Positions 33,969-43,536 of a DNA stretch of 64,000 nucleotides are shown here, piece by piece. The DNA is from Roseinatronobacter thiooxidans (GTDB lineage Bacteria; Pseudomonadota; Alphaproteobacteria; Rhodobacterales; Rhodobacteraceae), in the NCBI RefSeq assembly GCF_001870675.1, contig NZ_MEHT01000007.1:62001-126000 (forward strand), written 5' to 3'. Below the pieces are notes generated by a model. It saw nothing but the letters and a program-made list of their open reading frames with translations. It made no database searches and was not told the DNA's origin. Position 1 is the stretch's first letter, and every line of letters starts with the position of its first letter. The translations under genes and the position numbers were made by a program.

Positions 33969-34161
33969 GGTAAGCAATCTCCAAGGCTTTGCGCAGGCTG
34001 CGGAATTCTTCGGTCAATTCCTTTCCACAGGCTGGTGTGATGTCATCATAGCTTTCCAGCACCCGCGTCAGCCGCGAGATGCTGATATTGAGAAGCCGCT
34101 CGGAATAAGACACCATGTTTTCCGGTGTCGGCCCGCTGGGCGGGCGGTTTTCTGTGGTCAT
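33817..34161 (-). CDS. GTA orfg1: small terminase subunit
   Basis: 114 residues. A predicted helix-rich protein with NMVSYSERLLNISISRLTRVLES, given here as VSYSERLLNISISRLTR, and coiled-coil stretches (EFRSLRKALEIAYHERAQLQ). This matches orfg1-type TerS of Rhodobacterales. It recruits DNA to the large terminase. It is the first gene of the cluster and overlaps terL by about 150 bases. Confidence 0.85.
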   Translation of the reverse strand: MTTENRPPSGPTPENMVSYSERLLNISISRLTRVLESYDDITPACGKELTEEFRSLRKALEIAYHERAQLQKLKGVDAASGTVLDLCAAREEITRRISCLRAARDGDGIPRHSE

Positions 34162-34358
34162 GTGCTGTTGCCTGTCCTCATGTCGCCCCGCACAAGCGCC
34201 TTTTGGCCGAAACGGCACAAAAGCCCGGTCAGGCGGCCCGGACAGAATAGCCCAACAGGTTAAAGGAAGTGGTCAGACAGCGTGCGCTGCCCCTGCGCGG
34301 TCGTCATCCGAGGGGGGACGCACCCTGCGCGGCTCTGCACCTTAAAGTGCGGGTTCCT
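34162..34358 (-). promoter_or_regulatory. Presumed GTA promoter region
   Basis: The 197 bases between the SLC13 gene and orfg1 must hold the GTA operon promoter if it is not read through from upstream. No sigma-70-like pair or TTAA-N7-TTAA box was found here. A small palindrome GCACCTTAAAGTGC (34337-34350) sits close to the end of the permease gene. Confidence 0.35.
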
Positions 34359-36191
34359 TCACAGCGGCCAGAACAGCGGAATGAAAAACGCCACCGTGGG
34401 GGCCATCACGAAATGCATGGGCAGGCCCACCCGCAGGAAATCGGTGAATTTATAGCCCCCCGGCCCGTACACAAGCGTGTTGGTCTGATATCCGATCGGG
34501 GTTGCAAAGGCCGCCGATGCGCCCAGCATCACGGTCACCACAAGCGGGCGCGGGTCGATCCCCAGCGCAAACCCAAGGCTGATGACAATCGGCGTCAGAA
34601 CCACAGCAACCGCGTTATTCGTAACCAGTTCGGTCAGGGTCAGGGTCAGGATATAGACGCTCAGGATCAGGAAAAACGGCGACAGGTCCAGCAGCAAGGG
34701 CAAGGCGGCGGTCACGATCACCTGCACCGCGCCCGATGCCTCCAGCCCTGCGCCCACCCCCAGCATGGCGAAAATCAGCGCAAGCAAGCGCCCGTCGATG
34801 AAGCTGAATGCCTCATCCGCATCGATGCAGCGCGTCAGCAGCACCACCGCCACCCCAAGAAAGGCCATTGGCGCGATGGGCGCAATGCCCAGCGCCGAGA
34901 TCGCCACAATCGCGGCCAGAACCGCAATGACAATCGGCGCATGGCCCCGCCGGTAGGCGCGTTCTGTCGGTTTGGTAATATCGGCCAGATTCATATCCTG
35001 TGCCAGTCGCGCGATATCTTCGGGCGCGCCTTCCAGCAGCAGGGTATCGCCCACGCGCACCACCAGATTTTCAATATTCGTGCCGATATTCTGGTTGCGC
35101 CGATGCACGGCCAGCGGATAGACGCCATAGCGCCTGCGCAGCCGCATGCCGCCCATGCGCCGCCCCACCATATGCGAATCGGGCGAGATCAGCACCTCGA
35201 CGGTTGTTGTCTCGACCGAGGACAGCCGGTCCACATCGCGCTGCGGGCCGATAAGATCGGGGTCTTCGGCCTCCATTTTTTCGACCTGGGTCACATCGGG
35301 GTTTTTCTTCAGCCCCAGCACTTCGGAAATCTGGGTGCGCAAAACCACACGGTCGCCCGCCTGCAATTCGATATCTGTCATTTGCCCCCAGCGCAGCGAC
35401 GCATCGCCGCGCAGCACATCGATGACGCGCGCACCTTCGCGCTTGAAAATATCAACCTCGGACAGTTTCAACCCGATCAGGCGCGATTCTTCGGGAATGG
35501 CCACTTCAGTGAAAAACTTGGTGCGTGACCTGTCCGAGAGAAGGTCACTCATGGATTTGCGCTCTGGCAGCAGGTGGCGGCCAATCAGGGCCAGATATGT
35601 CACCCCTGCAAAGGCCATGATGATGCCGACCTTGCTGATCTCGAACACAGTGAACGGGGCCAGCCCATTGGCGCGCGCCACACCATCGACCAGCAGATTG
35701 GTCGAGGTGCCCAAAAGCGTCAGCGTGCCCCCCATGATTGACAGGTAGCTTAGCGGGATCAACACCTTGGAGGCGGATGTGCCCAACGTCTTGGCCAGCT
35801 GGATGAAGACAGGGATCATCACCACCACAATGGGGGTATTGTTGACAAAGGCCGACATGGCCAGAACTGTCAGGGTCAGGGTGATCAGGGTCAGGATCGG
35901 GCGGGTTTCGACATTGCCGACAGCGGCTTGGGTGATCCAGTCCAGCGTTCCGGTGCGCACCAGCGCGCCCACGATGATGAACAGCGCCGCAATCGTCCAG
36001 GGTGCGGGGTTGGAAAAGGCGGTCAATGCGGCATCGACAGGCAGAATGCCCAGCACAAGCATGGCCATCGCCCCGCCAATGGCGGTCACCTCGACCGGAT
36101 ACACTTCGCGCATGAAAGATATGAACATCCCGAGCACGATCAGCAAACCGATAACGGCCTGCGTGGTCTCGCCAAGTTCAATTCCGAACAT
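34359..36191 (-). CDS. SLC13/DASS-type anion permease with two TrkA-C domains
   Basis: 610 residues. Twelve or so membrane segments flank a soluble middle. The motif NTPIVVVMIP and the helix-break GTSTNLLVDG in the first half, and TNNAVAVVLTP with GYQTNTLVYGPGGY in the second half, are the substrate/Na sites of this family. Two TrkA-C (RCK_C) regulatory domains lie at about residues 220-290 and 310-390. Members move dicarboxylates, sulfate or related anions; the substrate cannot be set. It is directly upstream of the GTA operon on the same strand. Confidence 0.9.
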   Translation of the reverse strand: MFGIELGETTQAVIGLLIVLGMFISFMREVYPVEVTAIGGAMAMLVLGILPVDAALTAFSNPAPWTIAALFIIVGALVRTGTLDWITQAAVGNVETRPILTLITLTLTVLAMSAFVNNTPIVVVMIPVFIQLAKTLGTSASKVLIPLSYLSIMGGTLTLLGTSTNLLVDGVARANGLAPFTVFEISKVGIIMAFAGVTYLALIGRHLLPERKSMSDLLSDRSRTKFFTEVAIPEESRLIGLKLSEVDIFKREGARVIDVLRGDASLRWGQMTDIELQAGDRVVLRTQISEVLGLKKNPDVTQVEKMEAEDPDLIGPQRDVDRLSSVETTTVEVLISPDSHMVGRRMGGMRLRRRYGVYPLAVHRRNQNIGTNIENLVVRVGDTLLLEGAPEDIARLAQDMNLADITKPTERAYRRGHAPIVIAVLAAIVAISALGIAPIAPMAFLGVAVVLLTRCIDADEAFSFIDGRLLALIFAMLGVGAGLEASGAVQVIVTAALPLLLDLSPFFLILSVYILTLTLTELVTNNAVAVVLTPIVISLGFALGIDPRPLVVTVMLGASAAFATPIGYQTNTLVYGPGGYKFTDFLRVGLPMHFVMAPTVAFFIPLFWPL

Positions 36192-36350
36192 AAGCGTCTC
36201 TCCGTGCCCTATGCGCCTGAATATGGCCGTTGCCCTTTGTGTTTCGCATATTCTGAAACAGATGCAAGCGCACCTTGGGCAAGGTACGCGTCAGCGGGGG
36301 CAGGATCAGGGCAGGGGTGCACAAGAAACAGACAGGCGCGGCGCGCCGTG

Positions 36351-37208
36351 TCAGCTTTGGGTGGCTGGGGTCAGTGCAGGAAGATCGACCGGCGCAGGCC
36401 CTGCTTGCGGCAAACGCCCGCCCAGACGCACCATCTCGATGCGCGTGCTTTGGCCGGTGCGGTCATCCGTTTCGATATAGGTGCCCGACACAGTGGCCGC
36501 GCCTGTCGCAGGTTCGAACCGCGCGCGCGGCATGCCGGTGATAAAGCGGCGCATGGGTTCATCCTTGTGCATGCCGATCACGCTGTCATAATCGCCGCAC
36601 ATGCCTGCATCGGTGTGATAGGCCGTGCCACCGCCCAAGATTTGTGCATCTGCCGTGGGGATATGGGTATGCGTGCCCACCACAAGGCTGGCGCGCCCGT
36701 CGCACCAATGGCCCATGGCGTATTTCTCGGATGTGGCCTCGCAATGGATGTCGATGATCGCGGCCTGCACCATGCCGCCACGCGGATGGGCGCGCAACAC
36801 CGGATCAATGGCCGAAAACGGGTCGGAATAGGGCTGTTTCATGAACACCTGCCCCAGCGCCTGCGCCACCAGCACCCGTCGCCCGCCCGGCGCATCATAG
36901 ACCCGCGACCCCAGCCCCGGCGCACCGGATTTGGCGAAATTCAAGGGCCGCAGGACGCGGGGTTCATTGGCGATAAACTCGCGCATGGGGCGTTGGTCGA
37001 AAGCATGATCGCCCAGCGTGATGCAATCGGCCCCCGCCTCTAGCAGCGCTTTGGCATGATCGGGGGACAGGCCCATGCCGCCAGTGGCATTCTCGCCATT
37101 GACGACCACGAAATCCAGCCGCCACGCAGCCCGCAACATAGGCAGATAGGCGGCCACTGCCGCCCGCCCTGCCCGCCCCATTACATCGCCCAGAAACAGT
37201 ATTCGCAT
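36351..37208 (-). CDS. YmdB-type metallophosphoesterase (TIGR00282 family)
   Basis: 285 residues. Metal-binding motifs in order: FLGDVMG, VNGENATGG, TLGDHAFDQ, DIHCEATSEK, and GTHTHIPTAD. This is the YmdB family of dinuclear metal phosphodiesterases, some of which hydrolyse 2',3'-cyclic nucleotides or act with RNase Y. It lies in the same direction as the SLC13 gene with a gap of about 160 bases. The specific substrate in this organism is unknown. Confidence 0.92.
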   Translation of the reverse strand: MRILFLGDVMGRAGRAAVAAYLPMLRAAWRLDFVVVNGENATGGMGLSPDHAKALLEAGADCITLGDHAFDQRPMREFIANEPRVLRPLNFAKSGAPGLGSRVYDAPGGRRVLVAQALGQVFMKQPYSDPFSAIDPVLRAHPRGGMVQAAIIDIHCEATSEKYAMGHWCDGRASLVVGTHTHIPTADAQILGGGTAYHTDAGMCGDYDSVIGMHKDEPMRRFITGMPRARFEPATGAATVSGTYIETDDRTGQSTRIEMVRLGGRLPQAGPAPVDLPALTPATQS

Positions 37209-37362
37209 GGGCTATGGCTTAGGCGTCCCGCGCGGCAGGGGCAAGATGAAAACCGACGCGGCACACATATCGGGCCTTGCAGCAAGGGCCTTGGCGATGC
37301 GCGCGCCTGCCCGACAGAAGATCATCAAAAGGCTTTTCAGACTTACACTGCGCCGGGATATA

Positions 37363-37578
37363 GGGCCGCAGGCCCGCCGCGCCTTAAAGGGCCATGCTGC
37401 GGCATGGTGATCTGCGCAGGCTTTGTGGGGGGCGATGGTTGGTGAGGGGGGACATATCTGCCGTTCGCGGACACTTTGCGCGGAACAAAGGGCCGCAGGC
37501 CCGCCGCGCCTTAAAGGGCCATGCTGCGGCATGGTGATCTGCACAGGCTTTGTGGGGGGCGATGGTTGGTGAGGGGGG
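37363..37578. repeat. Tandem 89-bp units at 127-bp spacing
   Basis: 37363-37451 and 37490-37578 are identical apart from about one base (GCGCAGG versus GCACAGG). Each begins GGGCCGCAGGCCCGCCGCG and ends GGTTGGTGAGGGGGG. A related fragment in the other orientation ends the gap at 17790-17816. Confidence 0.85.
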
Positions 37579-37604
37579 GGCTTTCCGGACCTTGCAGTTC
37601 CGAG

Positions 37605-37784
37605 TGCAAAGCCGCGCAGCGTCGGGCCGCGGTGCGGCGATCCTCGCCCCCTGCTATAGCACTTTATGCTGGCCAAATCCGCGATAGATCGAGGCTTTGC
37701 GCGTAGCCAAGCCAAATCGCCGTGCCGTGGGTGCGGCCCGGCGATGCGCGGCGGGCCTGCGGCCCTCGATTCCGCGCGTGGGGC
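37605..37784 (-). repeat. Dispersed ~180-bp intergenic repeat, copy B
   Basis: The reverse complement of this stretch aligns to 17581-17757 along almost its whole length, with shared blocks around CGGCACGGCGATTTGG and CATAAAGTGCTATAGC. Confidence 0.75.
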
Positions 37785-37849
37785 TACACCTGACCAGCCG
37801 CAAAACCTTATAGGACAAGCCCTTGAAACCTCCACGCCAAACCGCCCCC

Positions 37850-40075
37850 TTAATCATGCGTATGGGTCAGTTCGGGCACGTCATGCGCGCCTGCCGATCC
37901 GCGCCCCGAAAGGGACGGGTTTTCCATGAAGAAACGGTGGCAGTTGAACAAGCGCCGCTCGTCGCCTTCGGCGGGCAGGGTGCGCAGGGCGGGGCCTTCG
38001 GGCTGGATAATCCAGCTTTGGGCCTCATCCGCCAGATTGGCGGCCATGATCTGGCCCACGATCTGCGCCTTGACAGTGGGGTTCTGGATTTCGACCAATG
38101 TTTCCACCCGCCGCACCAGATTGCGCCCCATCCAATCGGCAGAAGAAATGAACACCCGCGCCTGATCGGACGGCAGCCCCGCGCCATTGCCGAAACACAC
38201 GATCCGTGAATGTTCCAGAAACCGGCCCACCACGGATTTGATGCGGATATTCTCGGACAGGCCGCGAATGCCGGGCCGGATGCCGCAAATCCCGCGCACC
38301 ACCAGACTGATCTTCACCCCTGCGCGAGAAGCCGCATAAAGCGCGTCAATCACATCGGGATCGATGATCGAGTTCATCTTGGCCCAGATTTCGGCAGGCC
38401 GCCCGTTGCGCGCGGCCTCTGCCTCGGCGCCGATCATCTGCACCAGCGACTGTTTCAGCGTCAGCGGCGAGATGGCAAGGTTTTCCAGACGCGCGGGTTC
38501 TGCATAGCCCGAAAGGTAGTTGAACACCCGCGTTGCATCGCGCCCAAGTGCTGCATCGCAGGTGAACAGCGACAGGTCGGTATAGATGCGCGCCGTAATC
38601 GGGTGATAATTGCCGGTGCCCCAATGGGTATAGGTCACCAGCCGGTCACCTTCGCGGCGCACGACTGTGCTGATCTTGGCATGGGTTTTGTAATTCACAA
38701 ACCCGTAGACAACATGCGCGCCCGCGCGTTCCAGACGGCGCGACTGGCGGATATTCGCGGCCTCGTCAAAGCGGGCCTTCAACTCGACCAATGCGGTCAC
38801 GGATTTGCCCGCCTCTGCCGCTTCGCACAGCGCGGCCACGATGGGGCTGTCGCGCGACGTGCGGTAAAGCGTCTGGCGAATGGCCAGCACATCAGGATCG
38901 CGCGCGGCCTGTTCCAGAAACCGCACCACCATGTCGAATGTCTCATACGGGTGGTGCAGCAGCATATCTTTCTGGCGGATCGCGGCGAACATATCGCCAT
39001 GATGGTCTTGCACACGTTCCGGCACGCGGGGGGTGAAACCGGGCCAAAGCAGATCGGCGCGTTCCTCCAGCACCAGTTCTTTCAGGGTCGAGATGCCCAT
39101 GATCCCGTCCACCTCGATCACGTCAGCCTCGGGGACGCGCAATTCCTCCATGACAACATTGCGCAGGCCCGGCGGTGCGCCCGCCGAGACTTTCATGCGC
39201 ACCACTTCGCCCCGGCGGCGGCGTTTCAGCGCCACTTCAAATTCGCGCACAAGGTCTTCGGCCTCTTCCTCGACTTCCAGATCACTGTCGCGCAGCACCG
39301 AGAAGGTGCATGCACCCAGCAGCGTATAGCCGGGAAACAGGCTGTCCATCTCGGCCAGAATAAGCTCTTCCATCGGCACCACGCGGATAGGGTTGGAGCC
39401 GACACGCACAAAGCGGTCAATCTGGCTGGGAATGGGCACCAGCGCATCCAGCTTGCGCCCGCGCTTGTCCTGCAATTCCAGCGCCAGCGAAAACCCCGCA
39501 TTGGGGATGAACGGAAACGGATGGGCGGGGTCAATCGCCAAGGGCGACAGCACCGGAAACACATTGTTCAGGAAATGGGTGTTCAGAAACGCGCGGTCGG
39601 TTTCTGTCAGGTCCAGATGCGACAGGATGACAATACCCGCATCGGCCAGCATGGGCCGCAGCACAGACCAGATTTCCTGCTGGTAATCCATCAGCCGCCG
39701 CGCATCTTCATGGATCAGGACCAGTTGTTCGGCAGGTGTGCGCCCGTCATCGGACAACGAGACATTGCCCGCGCGCGCCAGTTCGCGCAGGCCCGCCACG
39801 CGCACTGTATAGAATTCATCCAGATTGGTGGCCGAAATCGACAAAAACCGCACCCGCTCCAGCAAGGGCACGCGCGGGTTCATGGCTTCTTCCAGCACGC
39901 GCCAGTTGAAGGCCAGCCACGACAATTCGCGGTTGAAGAATCGCTCTGGGCCGTTCGGGTCGAAATCGGGGACATCCAGCGCGGCGGGGAAAGGGGCGTT
40001 CAGGAAATCGGCCGATGCGCCCTGCGGCAAGGCAACGGACGGGTCGGGCATGGCGATGGTGCGCGGGTCTGACAT
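37850..40075 (-). CDS. ppk1: Polyphosphate kinase PPK1
   Basis: 741 residues. The N-terminal domain starts [19 protein letters not shown]. The two catalytic-domain histidines lie in [10 protein letters not shown] (the phosphorylated histidine) and LEHSRIVCF. The C-terminal [17 protein letters not shown] is a family signature. It makes polyphosphate from ATP reversibly. It reads in the same direction as hdaA and the META-domain gene, an order usual in Rhodobacteraceae near hdaA. Confidence 0.96.
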   Translation of the reverse strand: MSDPRTIAMPDPSVALPQGASADFLNAPFPAALDVPDFDPNGPERFFNRELSWLAFNWRVLEEAMNPRVPLLERVRFLSISATNLDEFYTVRVAGLRELARAGNVSLSDDGRTPAEQLVLIHEDARRLMDYQQEIWSVLRPMLADAGIVILSHLDLTETDRAFLNTHFLNNVFPVLSPLAIDPAHPFPFIPNAGFSLALELQDKRGRKLDALVPIPSQIDRFVRVGSNPIRVVPMEELILAEMDSLFPGYTLLGACTFSVLRDSDLEVEEEAEDLVREFEVALKRRRRGEVVRMKVSAGAPPGLRNVVMEELRVPEADVIEVDGIMGISTLKELVLEERADLLWPGFTPRVPERVQDHHGDMFAAIRQKDMLLHHPYETFDMVVRFLEQAARDPDVLAIRQTLYRTSRDSPIVAALCEAAEAGKSVTALVELKARFDEAANIRQSRRLERAGAHVVYGFVNYKTHAKISTVVRREGDRLVTYTHWGTGNYHPITARIYTDLSLFTCDAALGRDATRVFNYLSGYAEPARLENLAISPLTLKQSLVQMIGAEAEAARNGRPAEIWAKMNSIIDPDVIDALYAASRAGVKISLVVRGICGIRPGIRGLSENIRIKSVVGRFLEHSRIVCFGNGAGLPSDQARVFISSADWMGRNLVRRVETLVEIQNPTVKAQIVGQIMAANLADEAQSWIIQPEGPALRTLPAEGDERRLFNCHRFFMENPSLSGRGSAGAHDVPELTHTHD

Positions 40076-40133
40076 GACAGGGGTTACCGTATTTTATAGG
40101 TGAATTGCGCGGGTGCGGGGCATGCCATCAGGG

Positions 40134-41078
40134 TCATCGCCGCGCCCGCAGCACAGGGGTTCCGGCTGCAAACAGGGTCAGGCGTCCTGCCTCGGGGTCA
40201 AGGATGAATTGATCCACCTTTGGCAAGACCGTGTTAAAATGCTGTTCCTGATCGCCCAAGCCTTCGGGGCAGGCCATGCGCGTGCTGGCCAGCCGCCCGA
40301 AAGACACAATGCCGCCGTGGCGACGATAGCCGCCAATCAGCCGGTTGCACCCCACAGAGGCGCTCATGCGGCCATCAGGGTAGAAGACCAGTTCCGTGCG
40401 CGACGGGAACAGGGTGGGCCGATCCTCGATCGCGCTGATATTCCAGACGCCTTCGGTAATATCGGCCTCGGGCCGGATCAAACGGCACTCGGACAGTTCC
40501 GCGCCGTCAATGCGCAGCACGGCAGAGTCTTGCTTCAAATGGATCGTGGTGGCGGGGTTGTCGGCATCGGCATAAAGTTCGCCAGAGGCCGCCACTTGCG
40601 GCTGCATCGTAATCAGTTGTTCATTCAGCCGGATGCGCAGGGATTCGGGCATGAAGCCGATTTCAATCAACTGGTTGCCACAAGACAGCAATGCGGCAAA
40701 GCCCATCGGCGGGATGCGCGCGGCGCGCAGCGGTCCCAACTCTACCGGATGCGCGCCCGCTGCAATGCTGACAGGCTCGCTCAGCCAAAGCGCATCATCC
40801 AGACCGCGCAGCCCGACCCGCAGGACCAGTTCCATATCTACAGGGGCATCGATGGCAAAGGTGAAAGGGCTTTGGCGCCCTTCGGTCAGATCGCGCGCGA
40901 TTGCGACAGTGCTATCCTTCGCATCGCTGACATCCAGCAGCAGCACCATGTCATCTGGCAGGGCCATGCGTTCCAGCACAGTGACCTGCCCCGAAACCTC
41001 GCGCAAATCGGTGGCGGCGGCGGACTGGACAAGCAAGGGCAGGGCAAAACTCAGCAGGGCAGACATCCAGCGCGACAA
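40134..41078 (-). CDS. Exported YbaY-MliC-META three-domain protein
   Basis: About 314 residues. After a signal peptide (hydrophobic core SALLSFALPLLVQSAAA) come a YbaY-type domain (VSGQVTVLERMALPDDMVLL), an MliC-like lysozyme-inhibitor-type domain (LLSCGNQLIEI to LSECRLI), and a META/HslJ domain (WNISAI, VGCNRLIGGY, RMACPEG). Such a fusion suggests an envelope-protection or lysozyme-inhibition role. The start is set as a TTG at 41078 because GGAGG lies 5 bases upstream; ATGs at 41093 and 41066 lack such a site. It lies between ppk1 and hdaA. Confidence 0.82.
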   Translation of the reverse strand: MSRWMSALLSFALPLLVQSAAATDLREVSGQVTVLERMALPDDMVLLLDVSDAKDSTVAIARDLTEGRQSPFTFAIDAPVDMELVLRVGLRGLDDALWLSEPVSIAAGAHPVELGPLRAARIPPMGFAALLSCGNQLIEIGFMPESLRIRLNEQLITMQPQVAASGELYADADNPATTIHLKQDSAVLRIDGAELSECRLIRPEADITEGVWNISAIEDRPTLFPSRTELVFYPDGRMSASVGCNRLIGGYRRHGGIVSFGRLASTRMACPEGLGDQEQHFNTVLPKVDQFILDPEAGRLTLFAAGTPVLRARR

Positions 41079-41160
41079 GGCAACCTCCGGCATCAAAAGG
41101 GACTGGAACAGCTTAAGAGTGTGCCTGTTATGACACAAGCTGCAATCCCCTCAGCCCCCT

Positions 41161-41847
41161 TTATTCCAGATCAAATGACGATTGCATGACATCTGCGGCA
41201 AGATTGCGCGAAATGGGTTTCTTGCGGGCCAAGGCTTCTGCGTCCAGTTGGGCGACAATGGCCTGCGCCCCTGCAAGCGAGCGTTCCATTCTGGGCAGCA
41301 GGAAGGGGATCAGATTGTCCGGAATGCGCACCTGCCGGTCGGCAAACAGCTTGGTCAGTACGGCGGCCAGAAGCGTGTCATCGGGGGCGGCCAAGGGGAC
41401 ATGCGCGCAGGCGGCCAGACGAGAGGCCAGATCGGGCAGGCTTAGCCCCCAATCGCGCACCGGCAGGCGCGCGGCCAGCAACAGCCGCCCGCGCTGCTCG
41501 GCCAGCATGTTATGCAGGTGAAACAGCGCGGTCTGCCCCTGCGCCGTGCGCGCAACGGCGGCAGCATCGTCAATGGCAACCGCCCCGCCGCGCGCCAGTG
41601 CCGCCAGATCGGCATGCGCCAGCGCATCGCCCTGCATCAGTGTGGCGCCTGTCTCGGTGGCCCAGATATGCAGCAGATGGGTTTTGCCAGACCCTTCCGG
41701 CCCGCCCAGCATCAGCTTGCCCGCAGGCCATTCGGGCTGATCCAGCATCGCCAGCGCCCGCGCATTGCAGGGCGCGGGAACGAAACTGTCCCGCGTGTGG
41801 CTGGCGGGCAGGTCAAGCGGCATATGGATCTGGGTGGGGCGGGGCAT
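41161..41847 (-). CDS. hdaA: DnaA-regulating AAA protein HdaA
   Basis: 228 residues. A short AAA+ module: Walker A GGPEGSGKTHLL (about residue 48), a degenerate Walker B AIDDAAAV, and arginine-rich sensor helices. It resembles DnaA domain III without the DNA-binding domain, as in Hda/HdaA, which turns DnaA-ATP into DnaA-ADP after replication start. Its ATG overlaps the stop of the AI-2E permease gene (TGATG), so the two are coupled. Confidence 0.92.
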   Translation of the reverse strand: MPRPTQIHMPLDLPASHTRDSFVPAPCNARALAMLDQPEWPAGKLMLGGPEGSGKTHLLHIWATETGATLMQGDALAHADLAALARGGAVAIDDAAAVARTAQGQTALFHLHNMLAEQRGRLLLAARLPVRDWGLSLPDLASRLAACAHVPLAAPDDTLLAAVLTKLFADRQVRIPDNLIPFLLPRMERSLAGAQAIVAQLDAEALARKKPISRNLAADVMQSSFDLE

Positions 41848-42932
41848 CAGCGGTGGTCATCTTCCTGCGGGGGCGCGTCTGTCATCGACTCGCGGTAAAG
41901 GCTGCTGGCCTGATACTGCGCCAGACCAAAACGCACCAGCACCCCGATTGATGCCGCCAGCGGCACCGCAATCAGCATGCCGGTAAAGCCGAACAGCATG
42001 CCAAAGGCCGAAATAGCGAAAAGCAGCCAGACCGGATGCAACCGCACCGAATTGCCCACAATGCGCGGCACAAGAATATTGCCTTCCAGTATCTGGCCCA
42101 CCACAAAAATGGCAACAACCGCCCCGATACTGGCCGGTTCCCCCCAGAACTGCCACAGCGCAACCCCGATGGCCAGCACCCCGCCAATGATCGCGCCAAT
42201 ATAGGGCACGAAGGAAATCAGCCCTGCGACCACACCAATGGCCAGCCCGAATTGCAGCCCCACCAGCCCCAGCGCGGTCGCATAGTAAGCGGCCAGAATC
42301 AGGCACACTGTCACCTGCCCCCGCACGAATCCGGCAATCGAGCGGTCGATCTGGCCTGCCAGATCGCGGATCACCGGCGCATGCTGGCGCGGCAGCAGAT
42401 CATCCGCGCCCCTGACCACGCGCGGCCAGTCCAACAGCAGGTAGAATGCCACCACAGGGGTGATGACCAGAAACACAATCGCACTGACCAGCCCCGAGAC
42501 AGAGCGCCACACCCCTTGCGCCAGTGCGGCACCGCGTTCACGGATCGCCTCGCCCATCGCGGCCAATGAACCTTGCAGCGCGTCTTCGACGCCCTGCAAA
42601 TTGGGAAAGCGCGCGCTGAGGAACTGTTGCAGCCGTTCCAGCAATTCCGGCGCGGCCTGGGTGAATTGTACCGCCTGTGAAATGACCGACGGAATAATCA
42701 GCAGACCTGACAAGACAACGCTTCCAATCGCCACCAGCATCAGAACCGACACCGCCAGCGCGCGCGGCAGCCCTGCGCGGGTTAGTTTCGTGACCAGCGG
42801 GTTCAGGAAATAGGCAATCGCCGCGCCGGTGACAAAGGGCAGCAGCGCATCGCCCAGCACCCATAGCACAGCCGCGAAGCCAAGCGCGGCCACAGCCCAG
42901 TAGCGCAGTTGCAGATCAGACGACATCGCCAT
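41847..42932 (-). CDS. AI-2E family transporter (membrane permease)
   Basis: 361 residues. Eight predicted membrane segments typical of the family. Motifs include FVTGAAIAYFLNPLVTKL near the start and FVPYIGAIIGGVLAIGVAL in the second half. Members export signals or small solutes (AI-2 is one proposed cargo), or act as Na+/H+ antiporters; the role here is open. The ATG at 42932 has AAGG upstream; 42926 is an alternative. It is co-transcribed with hdaA. Confidence 0.9.
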   Translation of the reverse strand: MAMSSDLQLRYWAVAALGFAAVLWVLGDALLPFVTGAAIAYFLNPLVTKLTRAGLPRALAVSVLMLVAIGSVVLSGLLIIPSVISQAVQFTQAAPELLERLQQFLSARFPNLQGVEDALQGSLAAMGEAIRERGAALAQGVWRSVSGLVSAIVFLVITPVVAFYLLLDWPRVVRGADDLLPRQHAPVIRDLAGQIDRSIAGFVRGQVTVCLILAAYYATALGLVGLQFGLAIGVVAGLISFVPYIGAIIGGVLAIGVALWQFWGEPASIGAVVAIFVVGQILEGNILVPRIVGNSVRLHPVWLLFAISAFGMLFGFTGMLIAVPLAASIGVLVRFGLAQYQASSLYRESMTDAPPQEDDHR

Positions 42933-43008
42933 GATACGACCTTGTTGCCTTTTCCCTGCTATCGCGCGCCACGGCGCGGCTGGCAAGGATGATCTGCGTG
43001 CCCTGCCC

Positions 43009-43431
43009 TTACAGATTCATATGCCGTGCGCGCGCGCCACGCTCAATCGCGGCCGCATGCAGCCGGTCGATCCGCAATTCGAACCGGATTTCTTCCAGCA
43101 GGCGCAATTCGGGTTGCGCCAGCTTGCCATCGGCGGCGGCCACATCGCAGGCCAGCGCATAGGCGGTTTCATGCAGCTTTTCCGGCAGGCTGTCGCGGAT
43201 CAGGCCGAACAGCGCGTCCAGCCCGTCATCTTCCTCGAACAGGTCGAACACGGTCTGCGCCACTGTCTTGATGCGGTCTGCGTCATATTCGGCAAAAATG
43301 GGCAGGTGATTGACCAGCGCCTGAATGGCCACCAGTTCGGCTGTATCAAAATGCAGATCAGCCGCAGAAACTGCGATCATGACAGCAACAAGACTGTCTT
43401 GCGGGGAAAGCGGGTGGGGCTGGGGGCGCAT
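43009..43431 (-). CDS. TerB-like protein
   Basis: 140 residues, all helical. AVMIAVSAADLHFDTAELVAI and ALACDVAAADGKLAQPELRLLEEI show the paired acidic TerB repeat (D/E near AAxD). TerB proteins are linked to tellurite resistance and envelope stress, but stand-alone copies often have unknown jobs. GAAGGA lies 7 bases upstream of the ATG. The longer reading frame beyond 43431 is not coding. Confidence 0.85.
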   Translation of the reverse strand: MRPQPHPLSPQDSLVAVMIAVSAADLHFDTAELVAIQALVNHLPIFAEYDADRIKTVAQTVFDLFEEDDGLDALFGLIRDSLPEKLHETAYALACDVAAADGKLAQPELRLLEEIRFELRIDRLHAAAIERGARARHMNL

Positions 43432-43536
43432 TTCATGTCCTTCGGGATGGAATTGCCCATAGATTATTGACGCGGGCGCGCAGGGGCAATAGGAAGCGGG
43501 GCTGATATTTACCCCCCACAGAGAAGTGACACCGCC

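Larger units (their letters stand above)
37209..37849. other. 641-bp intergenic region rich in repeats, no gene seen
   Basis: Holds a tandem pair of an 89-bp unit (37363-37451 and 37490-37578), the ~180-bp dispersed repeat copy B (37605-37784), and fragments also found at 17391-17818. The frames that cross it follow the repeats and have no ribosome sites. Confidence 0.65.

Noticed and set aside
20162-34161. Ordinary integrated prophage
   Set aside because: No integrase, lysis, replication or repressor genes, no attachment repeats, and gene order and sizes equal those of the Rhodobacterales gene transfer agent.
38210-40072. 620-codon plus-strand frame opposite ppk1
   Set aside because: Shadow of a gene with complete PPK motifs.
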